Below the pieces are notes generated by a model. It was not told the DNA's origin. It saw only the letters and a list, made by a program, of their open reading frames with translations, and did not search any database. DNA of 64,000 bases from Prevotellaceae bacterium (GTDB lineage: Bacteria; Bacteroidota; Bacteroidia; Bacteroidales; Bacteroidaceae): NCBI GenBank assembly GCA_028723455.1, contig JAQYEW010000012.1, forward strand, positions 62,001-126,000. Direction: 5' to 3'. The position numbers and the translations under genes are program-made. Positions 25,475 to 32,588 of the stretch are shown piece after piece. Within the stretch, counting starts at the first letter, position 1, and each line of letters opens with the position of its first letter.

Positions 25475-27922
25475 ATGGCAAAGAAAGAAGCACAAACTGA
25501 TATATGGGTATATGAGCTACTGAAGTCGGCTCATATAGATTTATGCTACCAAAACTCAGATATTCCTGAAATAGAGAAAGCATTGAAAACTGCCTCTAAA
25601 GCAGAATCAGGAAAAGTAGGTAAGCCGGAGTTTGTTGGGGTAGTAAAAGACTTTGTATTAGTCATCGAGAATAAAGCCAACATTGTTTACCACGAGCAAC
25701 GAGATAAGGATAGTAATCTCCTTGAAAATATAGCAAGTAAACAGGGATATGCCGTAAATGGTGCATTACACTATGGACGGCATATTATTCAACATACGAA
25801 TTACAAGAAAGTCATTGCTATTGGTGTTTCTGGAGATGAAAAACGTCATCGTATTACCCCAATCTTTTTGGATGACAGTCTCTATCCTAAAGAGTTGGCA
25901 GATGTAGAAACTTTTATCTCTTTCAATGAAGATAATATTGATCGTTACTACCATCGTGAGATTTTACAAGAAGAAAGCGAGGAGGAAAAGACTACTGCCG
26001 AGATACTCAAAGACGCAGAAACGCTGCACGAGATGCTTTGGAAAGGAGGTCTGACCAATCAAGAGAAACCGCTTGTGGTTTCGGGGATTTTGTTAGCGCT
26101 TCGAGAGGAAAGCTTTAAGGGATTTTCCATTGACGATCTTACGGGCGATACGGTTAAATCTGATGGTAAAAAAATATATGATGCCATCGAAGCCAATCTT
26201 ACTCGAGCTAATGTTTCGCCAACTACGAAAAGGGATAAGATTTTGGCACAGTTTGCAGTCATTAGAGATAATCGTAAGATTAACGATAAAGACCCAAAGA
26301 GCAAGAAAACACTCCTACGTGAATATACCGAATTTTTACGAGAGAGTATTCATCGTTCTATCCTTTATTCTCAGTCCGCAGATGATTATTTAGGCATGTT
26401 TTATGGAGAGTTTATGGCTTACTCGGGTAAGGATGGGCAAAATCTGGGAATAGTTCTTACTCCAAGACATATTACAGAACTATTCTGCGACTTGATAGGA
26501 TTGAAAACCTCAGATAGAATACTCGACCCTTGCTGTGGAACAGGAGGCTTTCTCATTGCAGCTATGCACTCAATATTGCAACAAACGGATGACTTAGACC
26601 TACAACGCTCTATCCGCAAAGAACAATTGATGGGTATTGAACTGCAGGACTATATGTTTACTATTGCTACAACCAATATGATATTGCGTGGTGATGGCAA
26701 GAGCAATTTGCACAATTTCGATTTCCTTGCTGAGTCTGCGAGTAAGCTTCAAAAAGAGATGCACTGCACAGTCGGAATGATGAATCCTCCCTATTCACAA
26801 GGGAGTAAAGACGATCCTGATAAGTACGAAATCGCTTTTACTGAACATTTGCTTGACTCCCTAAGCGAAGACGCAAGGGCAATTGTCATTATACCGCAGT
26901 CTTCCGTTACGGGAAAGACCACCACAGAGAAAACCATCAAGCGTAATATCCTCAAACATCACACACTCGAAGGAGTAATAACGCTCAATAATAATACCTT
27001 TTACGGTGTCGGTACAAATCCTTGTATCGCCATCTTTACTGTAGGTGTACCACACCCCAAAGAGAAGAAATGCAAGTTTATCAACTTCGAGGACGATGGT
27101 TTCATTGTAGCTAAGCACGTGGGATTAGTGGATAATGGCACCGCCAAAGACCGCAAACAGCATCTTCTCGATGTATGGAATGGGAAAATAGAAGCAGAAA
27201 GTAAATTCTGCGTAGAAACTACGATTGAACCAGAGGACGAATGGTTGCATTCGTTCTACTACTTCAATGACGAAATCCCCTCTGAAGAAGACTTCCGCAA
27301 AACGATGGCGGATTATCTCACCTTTCAGTTCAATATGATTACTCACGGAAGAGGTTGCCTCTTCGATGACAAGAGTGTGTCTTTTCAAAAGATGGAGTGG
27401 TTACCTCCTGTGGAGAAAGTTCTATCTAACCAGATGCAACCCTTCTTTATGGAGGATGTCTTGTATATCGCTAATGGCGTGCGCTTAACCAAGGCAGATA
27501 TGCAGGAAGGAAGTAGACCGTTCATCGGAGCTTCTGAGGCAAGCAATGGTGTTACGTCTTTTATCGGGAACAGCAATGCCAGCTTAGACAGTAACGTCTT
27601 GGGTGTAAACTATAACGGAAGTGTGGGCTTTTCGTTCTATCATCCTTATGAAGCTCTCTTTTCTGATGATGTGAAGCGTGTACGATGGAAGGACGGAGGA
27701 GCAAACAATAAGTATACCTTGCTCTACCTCTCTACGGTGATAGCGCAACAAAAAAGTAAATATGCTTATGGCTATAAGTTCAATGCTCAGCGGATGAAGC
27801 GACAAATCATTATGCTTCCAGTTTGTGAAGACGGTTCACCCGACTATGCATGTATGGAGAAAATTATGCGAGTGATAGAGTATGAAATACTCAGCAAATA
27901 TCTAAAACGAGTCGAAGTATGA
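25475..27922 (+). CDS. Single-chain R-M-S restriction-modification protein (type IIG/BcgI-like)
   Basis: An 815-residue fusion. Residues 1-170 hold a PD-(D/E)xK nuclease-like core with D59 and E65-N66-K67 (VIENK). Residues about 300-600 are an N6-adenine methylase with SAM motif LDPCCGTGG (350-358) and catalytic NPPY (437-440). The C-terminal 170 residues resemble one half of an HsdS target-recognition domain (SRPFIGASEASNGV, NGSVGFSFYHP). This would cut and methylate DNA as one chain, unlike type I systems with separate subunits. Its last bases overlap the next gene (ATGA), indicating coupled translation. The codons are AT-rich compared with neighbours outside the island. Specificity is unknown. 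Confidence 0.85.
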   Translation: MAKKEAQTDIWVYELLKSAHIDLCYQNSDIPEIEKALKTASKAESGKVGKPEFVGVVKDFVLVIENKANIVYHEQRDKDSNLLENIASKQGYAVNGALHYGRHIIQHTNYKKVIAIGVSGDEKRHRITPIFLDDSLYPKELADVETFISFNEDNIDRYYHREILQEESEEEKTTAEILKDAETLHEMLWKGGLTNQEKPLVVSGILLALREESFKGFSIDDLTGDTVKSDGKKIYDAIEANLTRANVSPTTKRDKILAQFAVIRDNRKINDKDPKSKKTLLREYTEFLRESIHRSILYSQSADDYLGMFYGEFMAYSGKDGQNLGIVLTPRHITELFCDLIGLKTSDRILDPCCGTGGFLIAAMHSILQQTDDLDLQRSIRKEQLMGIELQDYMFTIATTNMILRGDGKSNLHNFDFLAESASKLQKEMHCTVGMMNPPYSQGSKDDPDKYEIAFTEHLLDSLSEDARAIVIIPQSSVTGKTTTEKTIKRNILKHHTLEGVITLNNNTFYGVGTNPCIAIFTVGVPHPKEKKCKFINFEDDGFIVAKHVGLVDNGTAKDRKQHLLDVWNGKIEAESKFCVETTIEPEDEWLHSFYYFNDEIPSEEDFRKTMADYLTFQFNMITHGRGCLFDDKSVSFQKMEWLPPVEKVLSNQMQPFFMEDVLYIANGVRLTKADMQEGSRPFIGASEASNGVTSFIGNSNASLDSNVLGVNYNGSVGFSFYHPYEALFSDDVKRVRWKDGGANNKYTLLYLSTVIAQQKSKYAYGYKFNAQRMKRQIIMLPVCEDGSPDYACMEKIMRVIEYEILSKYLKRVEV

Positions 27923-30309
27923 TTAAGAAGATACTTGAGATTAAAGACTTTGCTGTCTTCAAAGATTTTGAATGGGACAAACATGTTGTAGACAGTCAAG
28001 GAAAGGCTGTGTGTCTGCAAGATGTAAACATATTCTTTGGACGTAACTATTCGGGGAAGACAACTCTTTCTCGGATCTTTCGTGCCTTTGAGTTAAAAGG
28101 AGGACTCGAAAAGTATGAGACTGGTTCGTTTAAGTTGGAGTTGAGCGATGGAAATACTATAGACGAGAAATCTATAGCGAGCGTTACAAATTCAGTTCGT
28201 GTCTTCAATGAAGATTTCGTGAAAGATAATCTACTCTTCATTGGCAATCCAGAAGAAGGTGTAACACCTTTTGCCGTATTGGGTGAAAACGCCCAGATTG
28301 AGTCGGAAATCCAAGAGCTAAAAGTTCTGTTAGGGTCAGCAGAAGGGGGGAATGAAACTGGACTCTATCTGGAAAGGAAGAATGCTGTCAAGGACTATCA
28401 AGAAGCAGAAAAAGAAATAAAGGAAGAGAAAGAACGGTTAGACAAGAAACTCAAGCTTAAGGCTTTGGATAAGAAATCCGGTATCAAATATCTATCCCAA
28501 TTTTTTGGCGATCAGAATTACAATGTAACCAAACTCGAAGATGAACTTAAGAAGGTTACCCAAGCCTATCGACTATCAGATGAGCAAATAAGTGAGTTGA
28601 AAGCATCGTTAAAGGAAGAGGCAAAGCAAATCCTACACATATCAGAATATCCCTTACCAAGCTTTGAGGACATAAATCAACGGATTAGGACTATTGTGGA
28701 GCAACCGATAATGGCGTCTGGTAAGATTGAAGAATTAGTACGCAATGCAATAGCAAACAAATGGGTTGAGGAAGGGTGCAAACTACATGAGGGGAAGAAA
28801 ACTTGTCTGTTCTGTGGAGGTGAAATCACAAAAAATCGCTGGGCTGAGTTAGAACGTCATTATGACGAAGCTACAAGGAATTTGAAAGATAAGGCAGAGA
28901 AGGCGGTTGATTGGCTAGAAGAACATATTCAAGTTGCAAAGGAACTCTACAAAATCTCACCTGAGAAATACTATCAGCACTTTAAAGTTGAGGTGGAAGG
29001 TATTAATAAGGATATGGATAAACTCCGAGAGAAACTTTTAACAGCATTGGACGGCATTTTGCTACAAGTGAAAAAGAAACTAGAGGATATTCATTCCACC
29101 CCTCCTTATATTGAACACACATTTGATCTTTCAGAACTCAATGTAATTTATAGTCGGATTAAAGAACTTGAGAAAAGTGCAACTGAGTATGGTGCTAAGC
29201 TTAAGCAGGAGCAATCAAAAACTCAGGAAAAACTGCGTTTTTCTGAAGTTGCTCGTTTTAAGGAAGACATAGGCTATGAAGAGATAGTCAAGATCATATC
29301 AGAGAAAGAGGCAGTTTTCAAAGAGAAAGAAGTAGCAAAAAAAGAAAAGGAAGAAGCTGTTCTTTTCAAGGAGCAGGCTATTAAAGCAAAAGAGCGCCTC
29401 CGTCAAAATGAAGAAGAGGGGGCTAGAAAAATAAATGCAATCCTGAAAAACTATTTTGGACATAGATTCATTGAACTTAGAGCAGTTAAGAATGATAATG
29501 AGGAAGGTATCTACTTTGATGTGTTCCGAGGAGAGCAGAAAGCTTATAATCTGAGTGAAGGGGAACGCAATCTTGTTGCTTTTGCGTACTTTGTTGCAAA
29601 ACTAGAGGATGTTGAGACTGTTTCAGAAAAGCCGATGATCTGGATCGATGATCCTATATCGAGTTTGGATGCTAATCATGTGTTCTTTATCTTCTCGCTG
29701 ATAGACCAGCAAATAGTGGCTAAGCGTCAGTGGGCACAGCTCTTTATATCTACCCACAATCTAGATTTCTTGAGGTATCTCAAACGGCTCCATACAAAGG
29801 AACTGACTATACCCTATCTGGATAAGAAAGGCGATATAAAGCAAAGGGGTATTCAAATTCAGCGTTTCTTATTGGAAAGGCATGGTAGTTCTTCGGTTAT
29901 CAGTGTTATGCCTAAGTATATGAAAGAACATGTGACAGAGTTTAATTACCTATTTCACCAAATCTATAAATGTAGTCAAGCAACTGAAAAAGAAAACTAT
30001 GAGCTATTCTATAACTTTGGGAATAATGCACGTAAATTTTTAGAGGCCTATCTGTATTATAAATATCCTGATAACGATACAAACTGCCTCCATAAGAAAA
30101 TGGTGCGTTTCTTCTCTGATGGGTGCGCGGCTACGACTATAGATCGTATCGATAACGAACTCTCACATCTTGAGGGATTAATGGAAAGGGGCATGTCTGT
30201 GTCCGATCATACCGAAATCAAGAAATGTGCCCAGTATATACTTGAGACTATCATGACAAAAGATCCAGATCAATATAATGCTTTTCTTCTAAGTATTAAC
30301 TCTAAGTAA
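27919..30309 (+). CDS. AAA_13 ATPase with CxxC hook and HEPN-like end (PrrC/RloC-like)
   Basis: A 796-residue ABC-type ATPase split by long coiled coils. Walker A GRNYSGKT is at 41-48, a CLFC zinc-hook-like motif at 296-299, the ABC signature LSEGE at 545-549 and Walker B WIDDP near 575-579. This layout matches the AAA_13 family of PrrC and RloC, anticodon nucleases that act when restriction is disabled by a phage. The C-terminal 120 residues contain ARKFLE (R705, E709) and RIDNELSH (R743, H750), the R-x6-H pattern of HEPN ribonucleases. It overlaps the restriction-methylase gene by 4 bp. The nuclease role is inferred from motifs and context. Confidence 0.78.
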   Translation: MIKKILEIKDFAVFKDFEWDKHVVDSQGKAVCLQDVNIFFGRNYSGKTTLSRIFRAFELKGGLEKYETGSFKLELSDGNTIDEKSIASVTNSVRVFNEDFVKDNLLFIGNPEEGVTPFAVLGENAQIESEIQELKVLLGSAEGGNETGLYLERKNAVKDYQEAEKEIKEEKERLDKKLKLKALDKKSGIKYLSQFFGDQNYNVTKLEDELKKVTQAYRLSDEQISELKASLKEEAKQILHISEYPLPSFEDINQRIRTIVEQPIMASGKIEELVRNAIANKWVEEGCKLHEGKKTCLFCGGEITKNRWAELERHYDEATRNLKDKAEKAVDWLEEHIQVAKELYKISPEKYYQHFKVEVEGINKDMDKLREKLLTALDGILLQVKKKLEDIHSTPPYIEHTFDLSELNVIYSRIKELEKSATEYGAKLKQEQSKTQEKLRFSEVARFKEDIGYEEIVKIISEKEAVFKEKEVAKKEKEEAVLFKEQAIKAKERLRQNEEEGARKINAILKNYFGHRFIELRAVKNDNEEGIYFDVFRGEQKAYNLSEGERNLVAFAYFVAKLEDVETVSEKPMIWIDDPISSLDANHVFFIFSLIDQQIVAKRQWAQLFISTHNLDFLRYLKRLHTKELTIPYLDKKGDIKQRGIQIQRFLLERHGSSSVISVMPKYMKEHVTEFNYLFHQIYKCSQATEKENYELFYNFGNNARKFLEAYLYYKYPDNDTNCLHKKMVRFFSDGCAATTIDRIDNELSHLEGLMERGMSVSDHTEIKKCAQYILETIMTKDPDQYNAFLLSINSK

Positions 30310-30358
30310 AGATATCTCCATCGTAACTTCATACTCGTGAGTTTTTGGGTGTAGAAAA

Positions 30359-30392
30359 GGGTGCAAATCGCATAACTCGCTGATTTACACCC
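30359..30392 (+). terminator. Imperfect hairpin after the ATPase gene
   Basis: GGGTGCAAATC (30359-30369) pairs with GATTTACACCC (30382-30392), 10 of 11 bp, with a 12 nt loop. It lacks a good T-run, so it may be a weak terminator or part of an attachment region. Confidence 0.4.
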
Positions 30393-30397
30393 TTGCT

Positions 30398-30423
30398 TGC
30401 GGAGAGAGAGGGATTTGAACCCT
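30398..30423 (-). repeat. tRNA-Ser-like 3' end fragment, candidate attachment-site scar
   Basis: Read on the minus strand the segment gives GGGTTCAAATCCC followed by TCTCTCTCCGCA: a T-loop, the 3' half of an acceptor stem as in tRNA-Ser (pairs with GGAGAG) and the discriminator. The T-stem and acceptor 5' halves and the rest of a tRNA cannot be folded upstream. Such 3' ends are duplicated when tyrosine integrases insert elements into tRNA genes. The intact partner is not in the window. Confidence 0.5.
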
Positions 30424-30852
30424 TTTTCCCTTCTCTCATCACAATGCGAGACTCCAATGTTGCAATCTTATCTTCGCCAAAGAGGCTAAGGTCGTACTCC
30501 GAACCCTTTGTAATTTCTATCAATTTCATTGTATATATTATTTTTTTTACATCAATAAGTCATTTGTATCCATGACCAAGTTCTCAGCCTTACTATTAGG
30601 TACGAACAATGAGAGCTAACGCCCCTATCCTATTCATCCGGCATCTATGAAAACATCCTTTAACGGTTACAAATTTACGCAATTTTATTCTGTGTCGTGC
30701 AAGAAACAATACTTATTTAACGTGAGTTCGATAACCAATGTTTTTGGGGGATTTTGCTACCCACAAAAAACATATAGATAGTTTGAAGAAAACAAATATT
30801 AGTTTTGATGATTTCTTCTATATAATTTTTCAAAACTTATATAATAAATTTC

Positions 30853-31416
30853 TCACTCTCTTGCAAGGGTGCAGACATAGCGTTCTGTAACAAGGGTTTG
30901 CAAGCGGTGGGGGGTATTGAGAAGTAGTCCGGGCAGGGCGTGGGTAATGCCTTCACCCGAAAGTTTGACAAGCGCCTCCTTCTGTGTCCATAGGATGGTG
31001 AAAGTGCGTCGGGGGTTCACGCTCTCCCGAATACGGCGTTGCTCGTCCTCATTCATGGCATAGCGCAAGACACGATCGCTCGGCAAACGGTAGGTTTCGA
31101 TATCAATGCCCACAGGTTCCGTATCTACGGCACAGGCAACGGCCTCGCGGCAGTGACTCAGGTTGAAATGAATCTGCGGATAATCGGGCAGAAAGGGCTT
31201 GCCGTGTGCACCCATCCGGAAACGAGGCGGGGCATCGATGCCAAAATCCTGCCGCAGTCCGTCGCACAGCAACTGATAAGCCAAGAGGCTTTGCCGCCTT
31301 CCCAGCTCCTGCGTGAAACGCAAAACGACCTCGCGCCTCCACTGTGGCAGGGCATCTATGCTGCGCTGCAACAGGGAGGTGTCGAGGTCGAAAAGGCGGT
31401 CGTTGATATAAATCAT
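30853..31416 (-). CDS. Sfp-type 4'-phosphopantetheinyl transferase
   Basis: A 187-residue enzyme that moves phosphopantetheine from CoA to a carrier-protein serine. The motifs FNLSHCREAVACA, PVGIDIE (Mg-binding acidic pair) and WTQKEALVKLSGEG are in the usual order. The ATG at 31416 overlaps the stop of the epimerase gene (ATGA); an upstream in-frame start would lie deep inside that gene and add unrelated residues. It is thus coupled to the sialic-acid operon, an unusual partner. The natural carrier protein is not evident here. An AcpS-type role in fatty-acid synthesis or a secondary-metabolite role are both possible. Confidence 0.88.
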   Translation of the reverse strand: MIYINDRLFDLDTSLLQRSIDALPQWRREVVLRFTQELGRRQSLLAYQLLCDGLRQDFGIDAPPRFRMGAHGKPFLPDYPQIHFNLSHCREAVACAVDTEPVGIDIETYRLPSDRVLRYAMNEDEQRRIRESVNPRRTFTILWTQKEALVKLSGEGITHALPGLLLNTPHRLQTLVTERYVCTLARE

Positions 31417-32588
31417 TGGCGTTGGGCAAGGCGCTCCAAGGTCTGATAGACCTGCATCAGACCACGGGGCACATGGAAGCAACCCTTCCATTTACCACCC
31501 TTCAGGGTAAGCAGCACCTCGCCCTGACGATTGAGATAGCCGAACCATTCGGGATGTTCCTCGTCCCTGAAATGTTTCCACGCATAGTCATGGACACGCA
31601 TGAACCATTCCAGACATACGTTATTGCCTGTAAGCTCGTAGCCCTTGATCATGGTGATAAGCGTCTCGATATGCACCCACCACAGTTTCTGGTCCCATTC
31701 CAGTTGTTGCAGGGGGCGCCCCAGACGGTCCATGAAATAGAAAATGCCTCCGTACTTGGTATCCCAACCATATTTTACCTCGCGCAAGGCTATCCTGACC
31801 GCTTTCTCTATCAGGTCCTGGCGTCCCATACGTTTGCCCAAGTCCATAATGAACCACATGGCTTCGATGGCATGACCGGGATTCAGCACGCGACCCTCGT
31901 GGCAATCCACCAACTCGCCATCCACACCGATATTCTCCACAATCAAACCCAGTTCGGGGCGGTAGAAAACATCCATGACCTCGTGGATACATGCGTCAAT
32001 GGTCTGCTGGAGGAAATCGGGCTCCAACAGGTCCTCTATCTCCAAGGCTACATTGCACAAAATCATGGGCAAGGCAAAATCCTTCATCGGACGCGTGCCC
32101 GACACAGCCTTCGTCCATTGCCCCTTGGGAGACGAACGTTTTTGCAGCACGAGATCAAAGGTACGCTTGGCAATGTCGGCATATTCCTCGTTGCCCGTGG
32201 CTTTGTACAGCTGGCCAAAGGCGATGACGGCAAAGGTGTAGCTGAAAATATTATAGGGTGCAATCAGGGGCTTGCCCTCACGCGTAAGGCTGAAGTACCA
32301 GTTCAGTTGGCCGTCATGGCCGTATTGCTTCAGGAACTCGGCACCCTGAATGGCGGCGTCCAGCCATTCCTGACGCTTCTCAATCTTATTATATAAGGTG
32401 GCGAGCATCCATACCTCGCGCCCTTGGAGCCAAATGAACTTATCGGTGTCGTACACCTCGCCATCGCGCTCCAGGCAGGTAAAATAGCCTCCAAACTCGT
32501 GGTCAATACTGTGCTGCATCCAAAAGGGCATCACCTGGTCCAGCAGCTCGCTCTTGTATTGAGCGGCAAGGGATTTAAAGTCAATCAT
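31413..32588 (-). CDS. N-acylglucosamine 2-epimerase (AGE family)
   Basis: A 391-residue (alpha/alpha)6-barrel enzyme that interconverts N-acetyl-D-glucosamine and N-acetyl-D-mannosamine. The family features HEFGGYFTCLERDG near residue 30, GREVWMLATLYN near 56, the LNPGHAIEAMWF region near 236 and W..H segments toward the end are present. In B. fragilis-type sialic-acid catabolism it replaces the NanK/NanE route by turning the ManNAc released by NanA into GlcNAc. It overlaps both neighbours by 4 bp (symporter fusion upstream, PPTase downstream), consistent with one operon. Cellobiose epimerases share the fold, but the context supports the AGE assignment. Confidence 0.87.
   Translation of the reverse strand: MIDFKSLAAQYKSELLDQVMPFWMQHSIDHEFGGYFTCLERDGEVYDTDKFIWLQGREVWMLATLYNKIEKRQEWLDAAIQGAEFLKQYGHDGQLNWYFSLTREGKPLIAPYNIFSYTFAVIAFGQLYKATGNEEYADIAKRTFDLVLQKRSSPKGQWTKAVSGTRPMKDFALPMILCNVALEIEDLLEPDFLQQTIDACIHEVMDVFYRPELGLIVENIGVDGELVDCHEGRVLNPGHAIEAMWFIMDLGKRMGRQDLIEKAVRIALREVKYGWDTKYGGIFYFMDRLGRPLQQLEWDQKLWWVHIETLITMIKGYELTGNNVCLEWFMRVHDYAWKHFRDEEHPEWFGYLNRQGEVLLTLKGGKWKGCFHVPRGLMQVYQTLERLAQRQ

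Larger units (their letters stand above)
25180..30850. mobile_element. AT-rich restriction/defence island (putative integrated segment)
   Basis: Base composition falls sharply between about 25.2 and 30.85 kb compared with the GC-richer genes on both sides. Codon choice shifts to A/T-ending codons across the methylase and ATPase genes. A tRNA 3'-end-like sequence lies at 30398-30423 near the right border. No integrase, transposase or intact flanking tRNA is in the window, so the mode of entry is inferred. Borders are approximate. Confidence 0.5.
30310..30852. other. Gene-free AT-rich spacer at island right border
   Basis: This 540 bp stretch has no convincing gene. It holds an 11 bp imperfect hairpin (30359-30392), a tRNA-Ser-like 3' end (30398-30423) and long A/T runs. 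Composition returns to that of the flanking chromosome at the phosphopantetheinyl transferase gene. Confidence 0.6.

Noticed and set aside
30398-30500. Intact tRNA gene on the minus strand
   Set aside because: Only the T-loop and acceptor 3' half are present; no anticodon or D-arm can be folded.
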